Assembly: GCA_023079485.1 (NCBI GenBank)
Contig: CM041089.1
Coordinates: 14,089,001 to 14,153,000, forward strand
DNA length: 64,000 nucleotides
Direction of reading: 5' to 3'
Source of the DNA: Archilochus colubris
Taxonomy: Eukaryota; Chordata; Aves; Apodiformes; Trochilidae
The first letter of the stretch is position 1; every line of letters begins with the position of its first letter. Made by a program: the position numbers and the translations under genes. The notes under the pieces were generated by a model, which ran no database searches, had not been told where the DNA came from, and was given only the letters and a program-made list of their open reading frames with translations. This document shows positions 48,516-60,939 of this stretch, piece after piece.

Positions 48516-50583
48516 GGGGTTTTTAACGAGAAGAACATGATGAGGAGATCCAGAGCCACGTGCGTGGGGGTGTGTGGGGGATGAAGACAATGAGCAGGAA
48601 GAGGAAGAGTGTTTCAGATGGAACACCTACAGGAATAAAGAGGCTGGTACATAAAGTACCTAGGGGGAAGGACCTAGTTTTCTCCTGCGTGGGAGAGCAT
48701 TGCTGTCTCACCTAGCAGGACACAGTACCATGTGGATGAGGTTAGTTCAATCTATCACTCAGCCACTCTGCCCTGAAATGTCAGTAAATCTAATGCTGGA
48801 TGCAGGCAGCTCCACCTTACTGCTGCTGCCACAAACGTGGGATATTTTATGTGGTCACCAAGGCTTTGCAGCCTTGCCAAGCTTTCTGGCAACACTAGGA
48901 ATTAGACTTTCTTGGCTTGCATTTTATTTCTTCCTGGTTACCTCCTTGTTCACCATTAAGGGACCAAAGTCACTAAGCCTGAATGCTTCAAGGGGAGCAG
49001 CAGCTGAAAAATGACTTAGAGCTGACACGAGCACCTGTGGTTTGTGGCTTGTACTTGCAAGCTTCTAAGCACCTTCAGATCCTTCTCACAAGAGGTACCA
49101 GGAAATGAAGATGCTGAACTTCTTGTGGAATCAAGCTGTTACACATCTCTTTCTGGTGCCTGCCAGGGTCAAGTACTATTTTCTTGTAGTCCTCAATTTA
49201 TGTTTTCTCTACAGTTCAGCCTCAATGACACTGACATTCACTGCAGGGGAGTTAGGAACCAGGTGTAGGGTTGTGAGGCAGTAGAAGAGGAATATCCTGA
49301 ACTAGAGCAGGCTGCACTGTTAACATGGGTTAGGCACTCTGCATCTTTAATGCAATCATACAATTTTATGCTGTTTGGACCACCAGGCAGCAGGGTTGTA
49401 TGCTGTCAATCTAGTCCTGTGTGGAAGGATACCCGAGGAAAAGAATCCAGGGTGCTACTGAGGGAAAGGGACCAGGTGCTACTGGAAAAGTAGGCTTCTG
49501 GGGGCATTTCCAGTCCCTTTTAATTTGGTTGGACTGGGGGATTAATTGTGATCAGACACAGGAGGGGGTCACACTAAATTCTCTGAACACAAACCTTTAA
49601 GGTGGTTTTTATCTAACATCCACCATGGAGGTGATACCTGTTCATGATCATTAAAACCCCAACATGCTTTTCTCAGTATCAGGAGACTTGGATCCATTTT
49701 TCTAACAAATTCAAATAATGTGTATCCCATGTAAGTCATTTCACCTTCCAGCTCCCAGGAGGACACAAGATCCTTGTATCTGCCTCCCAGTGCTGTGATA
49801 TGCTGTGAAGAGTGGAACCTTTCTTCCCTGAGGTGGGAACATTCAGTCAGGAGCAAAGAGTTTTTATTCATAGAAGGGACTGCAATTTATCCACACGTGG
49901 TGGACACTGGTGGCTCGATAATCATTATATTTCCCTGCACTTTCATTGCAAATGTAGACAAAGCAGTTACTAAAGAAGGCAGGCACTTTTTGACTACAGT
50001 AACTTGTCTGGAGAGCTTGCTGAGTGCTTTCTTATTCTTTAATGGAAAATTCTAGGCAAACATCAACTGCTCTTATACAAAGAAAAAGGAAATATATAGC
50101 ATTTGTGCCCTGCAAAACTTAAAGTGTTGTTTTGTTTTTTTTTTCCTGCCTCATGCTAACCAGGCAGGTGCTGCTTTCCTCTGCATGTTAACAGGCACTG
50201 AGAAATATCAAATTTCTCTGGCATATACAGAGAAGGATCTCAAATCTTATTAACCTAGTTCATTCCTTGTCTTTCTTTACTTGCTGCTTTGTGGTTAATT
50301 TACTGCTGGTCCCAAATGATTATTAGATTCGGGCAGGGCATAATTCACCTAATTGACTAAAGCCTTAGAGATGTCTCTGAACAGTCAGACAAAGCATGTA
50401 TCTCAATTTCTGGCTCAGAAGAGAAGGGCTATCAAACTCTCAGCCAGTTCTGGGTTAGATCTCCATGAGCTCCACCTGCTTATTTCCACATGCATCCAAG
50501 TCCTTTGGAAGGAGGATGTCTATTCCCCATCTATGACTTCAGAGATTTCCCTAAGCCTTCCCTAAGGTTTGTGGGTGCATACT

Positions 50584-50623
50584 CTGCTCAGACTCATTTC
50601 TACCTGCTCAGACTCATTTCTGC
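50584..50623. repeat. 20-bp tandem duplication
   Basis: CTGCTCAGACTCATTTCTAC is followed directly by a copy differing at one base (…TGC). Confidence 0.92.
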
Positions 50624-53479
50624 GTCTTTTAGGTGGACGCTTTTTTTTTTTTTTTGATGGAAAGAAATCAAAAAGAAAGCAAGCACTCAGCCTTGAATGC
50701 AGGACTGTGGGCAGATCTGGTTCTTATGTGGCTTTGGACCTCTTATCTTCATAAGCAAATGGAGTCAGCAGAGAGAATGAAAAAGAGCACTGAAAAAAAT
50801 GCTGGATAGGGAAAGACTGCAAGTTTGTGAGAAAAAGGGGGGGGATGTGTCTAGTTTTTCAGTCGAGCAGCTTATTCAACAAGCTTAGAGGGAAAGAAGA
50901 GGGCAGAGTAAGCAGGGCTCTGCAGGGATCAGGAAAGTTTTTTGTTTTCAAGTAGACAGGAACAGTAGACAGAAGTACAGCTTGCAAGAATGGAGCAATA
51001 AAATATTTTAAAAACTGTATTTATATATCTTGTATCTGTTGAGTCGTGATACAGGATTTTTAATCACCCTATTAAAATATGCAAGCCTGTTTCATCCACC
51101 CTTTCTCCTCCCCATGCCCTACCAGCTTTCAAGTGCCTGGAGATTTACTGCAGCAGAAATATTTAACAGTCTGCTTTTCTTTGCCTGTATCACTACTGGA
51201 TTGCATACAATCAGCATTTTCAGGTAAAATTTTAATGGGATATAAGAAATCCTTAGGGTTATTTAAAGAGAGCTACTGAAAAATAAAATAGGCCACTTCA
51301 CTAACCCTTTCCTTCCTTTGCCTTTGTTGTATCTGGGCCTGTAATAAGGCAATAATGCTGTCATATCCTGCAGTCAAGACAGAATTTATCCTACCCCAAG
51401 CAATACAGACAGCCACTGCATTGATGTTGTCTACATGACAGCTTGCTAGCCCATTCCTGGGCTGGTCTAGATATTGGTCTTTGGGTGGAAAGACATTTTT
51501 CTCACATTTTTCTCTGGAGATATGTAAACATGGGTCATTTATGCTGGAAGCATGGAAGTACTGCATAGTATTGTTCCTCTTAGTTCTCAGTTCCTTTTGG
51601 GCTTATACATCCAGTATAACAAGAACTGAAAATGCAGATGATGAAGGATTGGAACAGCTTTTTCAGCAATCTGCCACTCCTAGTATTCAGTGCAAAATGT
51701 GTGATAGGCTCTAGACCTTGAAGTCCATACAGGGGCCTCAAAAAGGCTGCCTCTCTTATTTCACAAGGTGAGTTGACCTTCCATTTCCTCTGGACAGGTT
51801 TGAAGGTTTGGCTCACTGATTCTTCACATCTTTCCTAGTGTTTCACACTTCTGTAACTAAGGTTTTTTTCCTCTTTAAAGCAAATGTTCATCAACAAAGA
51901 GCAAAGAAGACACGAAGGGTAGCAAGAGTTAGAAACTGTGAGAATCATCAGAGGCATCAGGGGAGGCTCAGAGCATTAGGTTTACATCCAGAGGAGGAAA
52001 TGGATACGTGCATTTTTGAGTTAGACCAAGGAGCTGTATGCTGCAAGATGAGGAGGGGGAATGGGTCTGAAAACAAGCACTGATGCTTATGAAAGGGTCA
52101 TGTATTGAAGGGATGCACTTGTGTGCAGCACTGTCACAGCCAAGTATAATGAAAGAAGTCAAAACTATGAATCCATCTGAATACAACAGGCACTAAAAGG
52201 AAGAAACAGGGCTGGAGAGACACAGAAATGGAAAGGAAGCTGGGCAGATGGCTTGTATCAACCCTCACAGGCCTCAGTATTCCATCTGCTGTTTATAGAA
52301 CACTATACTGATCTATCCCCAGTGGTGTCACCAGTTTGAGAAGCAAAAAGAGGAGCACCCAGGTAAGAGAGGAAAGAGAAGATGAGGTGACTCAGTCCAA
52401 CCATCTGAAGTGACACCAGGAATGGATGCACCTTGCAAAGATCCTGCTCTGATCTTGCAAAGAGTCTCAGAGTCCTCCATAGAAAATAACAGGTGTTGAA
52501 CAAGCAGCTTCAGGACAAGCCCAGAGGCTTCAGTCACTGATTAGAGCCTGCTGGTTTGTAGCATTTTAAGACAATCAGGTAAGGACTTGGTCCTCTTTTC
52601 ATTAAAGCAAATAGCAACATTCCCATTGACTTACTTAATGGAAGGAAATCCTGAGGCACTTCCTTCTCCTGTGAAACCATCTCTCTCAAGTCTATGTATT
52701 TTTAATGCACTAATCTTTGTGGTGCTAAACACAAAGATGCACAAAACAAATATACCATCCGTGGGATTATCCTCTGCCCTTCCTTTCTACATAGCTTGAA
52801 AAATTTTGGATTTCTGCATTTTTAGCTGAGGCTTTTGAAGAAAGTGAATGTGAAAGGAAATGCCTCCACTGGAGACACCCTTTTTCAACCCGACTTCATA
52901 TTCCTTCTCTTGTTGCTTTCCATCCTTTCTGACTGTCCTTTGCCTGCCTCTGCTACTGAGGCTTTCTTCCTGTATTCAGCCTTTTCTCTTTAACCCTTGT
53001 CTTTTTCATCCCTAGCTCATCTGTATTTCAACAGCAGCTGTGATTTCAGAGATTCATGTAACAGAAATCCAACTTACAAAAAGCTCTGAGAACTCCCTTG
53101 ATAGGTGATAATCCCTTCCTTTTAAAAAAAATTTGTGACTGAGTTCTATCCCTTTTTATTAAGAATAAACATGTTTTTATCTGTTTGATTGGTTTCTGTT
53201 GGCAGAGTCCCTTCTGCCTTCAAAAAAGACTTAAAATACAGTTGCCACTGACAGTATACGCAGTGAAAGGGATGACAGAAAGATGAAAGTGGCCTACTCC
53301 TCTTTGTTTAGTTGTAATATTTTGTAGGAGTCTTCCTTCAGACTAAAGAGCCCTGAGCCTAAGCACTACAAATCCCAGAGATGCCCCAGTGAGCTCACTG
53401 ACTATTGGAGAAGGCTGCAGAACGGATTTTTTTCTCCTTTAATGGTTGGGTGTATGGGGCTTCCCTCTAGACTAGAGAA

Positions 53480-54300
53480 GAATCATAGAATCATAGAATC
53501 ATAGAATTGTCCGGGTTGGAAGGGACCTCAGAGATCATCTAGTCCAACCCTTGACCCACCGGAGCAGTTGCTAGACCATGGCACTGAGTGCCACATCCAG
53601 TCTTTTTTTAAATGTCTCCAGGGACGGAGAATCCACCACCTCCCCGGGCAGTCCATTCCACAGCCTAATCACCCTCTCCGTGAAGAAATTCTTTCTAATA
53701 TCCAACCTAAACCTCCCCTGGCACAACCTAAGACTGTGTCCTCTTGTCTTGTTGAAGGGCGTCTGTGAAAAGAGTCCAGTTCCCACCTCGCTACAGCCTC
53801 CTTTCAGGTAGTTGTAGACAGCAATGAGGTCTCCCCTGAGCCTCCTCTTCTTCAGGCTGAACAGCCCCAGCTCTCTCAGCCTCTCCTCATAGGGCCTGTG
53901 CTCGAGTCCCTTCACCAGCCTGGTTGCCCTCCTTTGGACCTGTTCCAGGACCTCTACATCCTTCTTAAACTGAGGGGCCCAGAACTGGACACAGTACTCG
54001 AGGTGGCCTAACCAGCGCCAGGGGAAGAATCACCTCCCTGGACCTGCTGGTGACGCTGTTTCTGATACAGGCCAGGATGCCATTGGCCTTCTTGGCCACC
54101 TGGGCACACTGCTGGCTCATGTTCAGCCTGTCAATGCAGACTCCCAGGTCCCTTTCTGCCTGGCTGCTCTCCAGCCACTCTGTGCCCAGCCTGGAGCTCC
54201 CCATGGGGTTGTTGTGGCCAAAGTGCAGGACCCGGCACTTGGCCTTGTTGAACCTCATCCCGTTGGAATCGGCCCAGCTCTCTAGTCTGTCCAGGTGACA
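53480..54300 (-). mobile_element. CR1 LINE, 5'-truncated, relatively well preserved
   Basis: On the - strand it ends with an (ATTCTATG)n-type tail (53481-53508). Upstream, two long frames cover the C-terminal part of ORF2: [48 protein letters not shown], then [43 protein letters not shown] and [15 protein letters not shown]. The two frames are separated by at least one frameshift near 53940-53990 (after the ALVRP block), so the copy is dead. The break near 54300 marks the truncation point; sequence beyond is not CR1-like. Confidence 0.93.
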
Positions 54301-57000
54301 GAAAGGCCACTGCAATATCCTGCTAGAGCCCATCACACAGAACTTCCTCTTGGTGTATGAACCCATCCTAGGCCATCTGAAGTAAGCTGAAGAAATGGCA
54401 GAAATCCCAAGATGGGTACTTGTCTAGAAATACATGAAGTCAGGAAAGCATTTCAAGAGACATGGATGTGTTTTTATTCTATTTATAAGCTAGCACAAGA
54501 GACTGACCTCCACAGGTTTTCCCATTTCTTTTCTTCCCCATTCTGTTACCCACTGACACCTGCTACCTGAACTGCAAATGGGAAAAGTGACTTCCAAAGG
54601 CAATCACAGAGCTTGTTTCCCAAAGCCCATAGACACTGCTAGGAAAAATGCCAGCTGAGAACAGTGTTTGCAGGAACACACTGCTGGGAGGAACTACTCA
54701 GATTATCACACACTGTTAGCTGAGGTGTCCATGCTGCCAGCAGAACATGGGAACCTCCACTTGCTAGACACCTGGGCAGCTATCAGCAACCAACCTGACA
54801 TTTAAATGCTGCATAACCCATCCTTGTTCTTACTCCTCCTGGCTCCTCTGCAGGAGGGTGGCCCAGTACTTGTGCCTAGCCAGGTGCATCCAGATGGCCA
54901 TGCTGCCTCTGTCTTGCACATTTTCTCTCTCTCATCCCCTTGCAGAGAAGCTGAGATCCATTTTAACCTTTCCTGTCACAGACTATATAACTGAGACACT
55001 TAGCTCTTGGGTAATGTGTAGAGAATGGTGCAAAGATTATGTGTAAAGAAAGGCAGCAAAGACCCAAATAGTTGAGGCTTATTTCCTTGCTGCTACCTTT
55101 TGCAGAGCTAAGAAATTAATCAGAAAGTCTCCATTGCTGGCCAATCCAGCACCACCACGTAACATCAAAAAAAAGGAGGTGTGATGACAGAGAGGGAATC
55201 ATGCAGCCATTTGGACAGCTGGTGGCACTGAAAGAGCAGGCAAGGATAGTGGTGGGATAAGAGATGACAGATTCTGTTGTGGAACCGTGCTGGAAACTGT
55301 CTGGTAAAGGACAGCCTGAGAATTCTTTGTCCTTTTACAAAGATCTGCCTGCACAAGTGTATGCTGAGAGGGGAAGCTGACGACCTACATGTGTAAAGCT
55401 GCAGCAGATGATAGTACTCCTGCTACCCATTCTCTTAGAGACCTCTGCTGCTTCATTCCACTTTTATGTCCAGAAAACTGTCAAGAAAGGTATTTGGACT
55501 TCACAGTATGATTCTGTCCTTTCCTGCCAGATGGATGTTCAAGTATGATCTTACGAGTTTTAAGTTCTCTAACCTGTTACTAAGCAGACAAACAAGCTGG
55601 GTATGCTGGTGAAATGTTCCCTCCTCATTTTCTCCAAATTAATCCCTTTAAAATAGAATTTAATATTCTGGAGGCCATCTCAAGTTTAGCTCAGAACAGC
55701 AAACAAGTATTCATGTGGAGTATCCTGAAGCACTTCCTGCCATTAAGAAAGTTCTGTGATCTTACTTAAGAGAGAGATACTTGTGCTTTCTGCATGGGCT
55801 ATTATTATAGAGAAAGAGATCTTGTATTGGGCAATAAAAACCCAGCCATAGCTGTCAAAAAAGGATCTGACATGTACCAAGTAGCTCAATATATCTAAAT
55901 TCATCCTCAGAGCCAAGTTACCATTTTTGATGCTACCTTCTATCAAACAAAAACATGACTCACAAACTGGACAAGAAATGTTTGCCCAGCACAACACTAG
56001 AATGCAGAAATTTGACTGGAGCTTAGAGGGAGTCAGCTATCATCCTTTTGGAGAGCAAAGGACAGGAGTAGACTGGGCAAGCATAACAGAAATGTGGCTT
56101 GAACAATTTGAGCTCTCTGGCTTATCTTACTTAGCATGATCTACCAACTATGAATGAATATGTGGTCTTTCAGGTAGATTTTCTCTTTATGTCTCCTTTG
56201 GGTCCCAATTTAGACAGAAGAATCAGCCATGCTCAGATAGAGCAGTAGCCAGCACAATTTCCAAAAATGCTAATTTAAAAAATGCTTTTTTGACTACCCC
56301 ACAGTGTAACAGTAGTGCAAAAAGTGCAAGAGCCTTCCAGCGAGGAGGGCAGCACGTGTTTTTCTGCAGGTTTCAGTGTCAGTGTTTCTGCCATCAGTTA
56401 CATCTTCATGCATACAAATCACCACCCTCCTCTTCCATCAAATAGCTACTTCATGAGATGCAGGATTACTCTAATTAAAACCAATATGGATCAGGATCAC
56501 TTCCAAGAGCACTAAATCCAGATATTTGCTGCCGCCAGTAACACCAGCAGTCTCTAAATTAGCACTCACAAAGCTACAGACTGCATTTGCAAACCAAATG
56601 AGATGTAATCTGTCTTAAAACTACAAAATGTCTCCTAATTTCTCAAGGAGCTTGAGATGCTATTGACATGGGCTCATGCCTTATGAATCAAACTGTAAAT
56701 GCAAGGAGCTACAAAGAGCTGCCTTTGCCCTCTTTGGATGGAGGAGGACTGACCACAGGGGAGAAGGTCAGCTGGCTCTGTGCAGGAAGCTGTGTCAAGT
56801 CCTCCTGGAAGCAAGATACTCACAGACATGCACTGGAAAGATACGAAAGGCAACTGGATTTGTTGTGCTTCTGCTTTGATCAGATAACTTTGGAGATAGC
56901 CACTGGCACACACAAGGGTACATAAAGCTTTTTGTTGAACTCTGGTGCTGGGAATCAAGGTTTGAATTGTAAGGAGCAACCCAGGATGTTTAAGAAGAAA

Positions 57001-57553
57001 CATGTTTGCCCCTCTACTCAGCCCTGGTGAGGCCACACCTTGAGTCCTCTGTCCAGTTCTGGGCCCCTCAGCTCAGGAAGGAGATTGAGGTGCTGGAGCA
57101 GGTCCAGAGAAGAGCAAGGAGGCTGTGAAGGGATCCAGCAGAATTCCTGTGAGGAAGGGCTGAGGGAGCTGGGGGTGTTGAGGCTGGAGAAGAGGACGCT
57201 CAGGGGAGACCTCATCACTCTCTCCAACTCCCTGAAAGGAGGTTGGAGCCAGGGGGGGGTCGGGCTCTTTTCCCAGGCAGCTCTCAGCAAGACAAGAGGG
57301 CAGGGTCTCAAGTTGTGCCAGGGGAGGTTTAGGTTGGAAATTAGAAAGAATTTCTTTCTGGAGAGGGTGATCAGCCATTGGAATGGACTGCCCAGGGAAG
57401 TAGTGGATTCTCCGTCCCTGGAGATATTTAAAAAGAGCCTGGATGTGGCACTCAGTGCCATAGTCTAGCAACCGCAATGGTGGTTCAAGTGTTGGACTTG
57501 ATGATCTCTGAGGTCCCTTCCAACCCAACCAATTCTATGATTCTATGATTCTA
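57001..57553 (+). mobile_element. CR1 LINE, 5'-truncated
   Basis: This starts within the TACTCAGCCCTGGTGAGGCC segment. It retains an open stretch at 57040-57468 with LRELGVLRLEKRTLRGDLI, FSQAALSKTRGQGLKLCQG and [21 protein letters not shown] motifs, the last part of CR1 ORF2. It ends with CCCTTCCAACCCAACCAATTCTATGATTCTATGATTCT. It is inserted antisense to BRSK2. Confidence 0.93.
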
Positions 57554-57630
57554 AGTGGATCAGGGGTTGGACTTGGTGATCTCTGAGGTCCCTTCCAACC
57601 CAGCCAGTTCTATGATTCTATGATTCTATG
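57554..57630 (+). mobile_element. Second, very short CR1 3' end abutting the first
   Basis: Immediately after the tail of the CR1 at 57001-57553, another GTGGATCAGGGGTTGGACTTGG...CCAACCCAGCCAGTTCTATGATTCTATGATTCTATG follows in the same orientation. It is a roughly 77-bp copy of the CR1 3' end with its own tail. Confidence 0.9.
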
Positions 57631-60600
57631 AAGTCTTCTGGCCAACCTGTAGTCACAGGGTTATGGTCTAAGACTTTGCAGGAATGTGTTTGTGCAGTGC
57701 CTAACACAAGAGCTTGATTTCACAGGAGCTGTGCTCTTTATACATGCTAACCTTTTCCTTCTCTTGTCACCCCTCAGTTTCATGGAAGTGTCACTGATGA
57801 CTTAAAGTCTTTAAGGTTTGTAAAGACAGACCCTTTTCTGAACAAGGACTTCTGAAATCACCCTGTGGCTTTTTGTGTGGTGTATATAAATAGCTCCAGA
57901 TTCCATGTGTCCAATCTACTTGCCTTCTAATGATACTTGCTAATTCCCAGCTTTGTGGTTGAAGCTGGAGGGCTTTCCAGTTTGTGTATAATCTTAATTC
58001 TTATTTTTAATGTAAAGGTTCTGTAGAACCTACTAGAACCTCATTGGCAATTATACAACCTATTGTTCAATGAGATAGACAGAAATACCAGATTAGATGG
58101 TAGTAAACAGTTCTCTCAATCCTGCCTCAAAAGAAATAGAGTCCATCTCATTCTTTTACAGCTCTGTTGATTTCAGAAGGTTTAATGGGAGCTTTACCAT
58201 GAAGTAGTAAAGCTTATTTGTCACTAAACTGATTTGGCTCTATATACAGAGAAGGAATAAGTAGATCAGCCAAGTCAGAAGGTATCACTCCTATAGGCAG
58301 TTTTTAGGTTACAGCTGCATTTTAAATGTAAAGGTTTCAATTTTAACAAGGCAAATTTAATCCTTCAAACAGATAAGGAAGACCCCATGAAAAGCAGTTT
58401 AGTCTGGCATTAAGAAATGCCCATTCCCCTGCTAACATGAGTGGAAACATAAAATAAAATATTCCACCCCAGTGTGCATTTCAAATTTATTATGAGCTAA
58501 ATTATTTTCTTCAATTGTGAAATATTAAGAATTGGCAATGGTTTTCTGGTTGTGCACAGGCAGTGTTGCTAAAGCAGCTGTTACATCATTTGGATATTGG
58601 CAGCTCCTCTGACACACCTCTGCAGGTCAACATTAACTAGTTTTTCAAAGCCAAAAAAAGGCTATATGCAAAATATTTTCTCAGACTGATAACCACTGCA
58701 AGCAGAATATGCAATAGCATTTAAAGGCCTAAACAAATTTGCCTTGCTGTTAGTTACAACACTCACTGGTTTCTAGTGGGTGAAAAGATATCCCTAATTC
58801 CCACCAGAGCTTTCACACAGCTCAGCCAGACACAGAGCAGCTGATCAGCACTTGCTGCTCCAATGTTCATTCTTTGGCAACCCCCAGTGCTCACTCTCAG
58901 AATATGGAACAATGATGAGGTGAAAACCCCACATAGTAGAGTTTTTGTTACACTATTTGTTGTTACTAGATCAACATTTGTCAACTTCACAGAGGGTTCC
59001 CTGTCCTCAAAGTCACAGAGCACAGCTTGCCACTAAAAGGCTAAAAGCTGGCATCATTCCCTTTTGCTCCCCTGTCTAAGTTGTGGGTGAGCTTTTCACT
59101 CATATAGGAGTGTAGAATTCTGCATGGTGCACTCACTACTGCTTGTGTGACGTGTGAGAGCATGAACAGGAATATTTCAAGAAAGCAGCTTCATTAAAAC
59201 CCCTGGAACACATCCTCTCTCTTCTCTGAACATATATTTCTGTCTGTGCTTTAGCTGCCACAAAACAGGTTCCCTGCTGGCTATCAACTTGTCCTCTTTG
59301 TCCCTTGTTGGACTGATGCTGACACTGTGGCAGGGCCTGTGTAATGCTCTCTGTCTACAGAATGCATTAAGGCTCTCTGTCTACACAAGGCAGAGTGCTG
59401 GCAGTTGTCTGTTCAGCTCAATTAACTTGCAAGCGATCAGGAGAATCAGCATTTCAGTATCTTTGTACAATGTGAAGTCCAGATCCAGGCAAGAAACAAA
59501 AGCTTGAGGGAGAAGAGGGATTTGTTGTCTGATGCCTTCAAGGAGAAGCTGGAGCTCTGCCTACAACTTAAGTGAGTCCTCCTGAAGAGATGAGAAATAG
59601 TGTAACTCAGAAAACTCCAATGAGAAATCAAATGAGCTCCTTTCAGAGCAGAAGAAAATATCTCACCAGCAAAGCTGCAACTTCAAGGTAAAGAGATCAT
59701 CTGAAATACAAGAAATGGGACAAATCCAGCCTCAGTTACACAGACATAAACCTCATTTCATTTCCACTGTGATGATTTTCTCTTGTTGCTACAGATTCCA
59801 CAGCAGCTCCAGAACAATTCTCCTTGGTTTACAAAGAGATGACACAGGAGTCATCTCTTGGGTGGGAGTTGGTGGGAGGTACCAGCTCAGAACTTCCTCA
59901 ACAGCTCGTGTTCCCTTTCACAGATACCTGGATTCAACCTAGATACCAGAATGAAAATCTAAAGAGAACAGAGTTCTCTTAGACAGAATCTTTCTGTACA
60001 AGGTTAAATAAGAAAAAAATCTCTCATAGTATTTGGGTATTTTCACTATTGTGTTTGGAGGAGTCAGTATGGGCATGGGTAATCAAAGAAAGAACACAGT
60101 CCATGTGTGCACAGAGGGGAGGGAAGGCAAGGAACAAGTTAACCAAAATTAATGGAACCCCACACAACTAGAGCTGCAAGTTTTGCAGGAAATTCTTTTT
60201 TCCCTCACTCATTCCTAGCAAAATTCTTCATCTCTAATAGGTTCACTACTTCTCCAGCTGGAGACACAACATCCATCCCCAAGACCAGAGAGGAACCAGG
60301 ACAATTTACACTGGCTAAGTGACTGACAGATAATATGCAGTGTCTTATGGAAGATGTAAAAGCTTCTTACCCCAACGATATCTGGGGAAGAAGGGAGTGG
60401 ATGTAAAAGGGAAATAAATAACATAACAATCCTGTCTCAATAAATAGCAGGAAACCAAGGGAGACAGCAGCTAGGAAGGCAGCATTCAGCTTCACTGCAG
60501 AAAAGGGACTGAAGAATCATGAATCAAAGGTGGCAAGTAAACAAAAGAGGGGGAGGGAAAACATGAAAGGAAAAGAAAATCACTGGCCTGGGTTACGGTG

Positions 60601-60891
60601 AGGGAGGGAATCTCAAGTGCAACACCAGACACTTGTGCTATGAAGGGGAAAGCTGTGGCAGAGCCTGTGCATCTGTGCATGGATGAGGAGGAACAGAGTA
60701 AGGGGAATGTGCTCGTGTCCAGCAGGGAAGCCAAAGACAGAGTGGGCTGGTACGGGGAAGTAGTCTTGAAAAGAGTGTGAGAGAGCAGGGAGAGGGAAGG
60801 GGAAGAGGTGGAAGGGACAGCACAGCGTGTTGTTATGTTGCTCAGCAGGGGCTGGGGAACAAGAAAAGGCAGAAGGGAAGGAAGTTCTTAC

Positions 60892-60939
60892 CACATTTGG
60901 AAAGTCTGCCAGTCATCAACTCCATACAGTTAGTGGTGT
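60892..60939 (-). CDS. BRSK2: BRSK2, 48-nt penultimate exon
   Basis: On the - strand the exon reads (G)AC-ACC-ACT-AAC-TGT-ATG-GAG..., giving D-T-T-N-C-M-E-L-M-T-G-R-L-S-K-C-G. This matches the BRSK2 segment DTTNCMEMMTGRLSKCG that closes the KA1-like region in mammals (from memory). The acceptor is CTATGATCCAG and the donor GTAAGA. Both phases are 1, so it joins in frame to either the long terminal exon (48376) or the short alternative (47639). All earlier BRSK2 exons, including the kinase and UBA domains, must lie beyond the right edge of the window. Confidence 0.95.

Larger units (their letters stand above)
48377..60891 (-). other. BRSK2: Last BRSK2 intron
   Basis: A 12.5-kb intron between the 48-nt exon and the terminal exon, with donor GTAAGA at 60891 and acceptor TACCCAG. 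It holds CR1 copies in opposite orientations (53480-54300 on -, 57001-57630 on +) and a 20-bp tandem duplication at 50584. No additional exon is recognised. A short-tail isoform would extend the intron to 47640. Confidence 0.9.

Noticed and set aside
48376..48626. Extension of the BRSK2 terminal frame upstream of the acceptor
   Set aside because: The extra residues come from the pyrimidine tract of the intron (Phe/Leu/Ser-rich). The splice site and the BRSK2 homology both begin at 48376.
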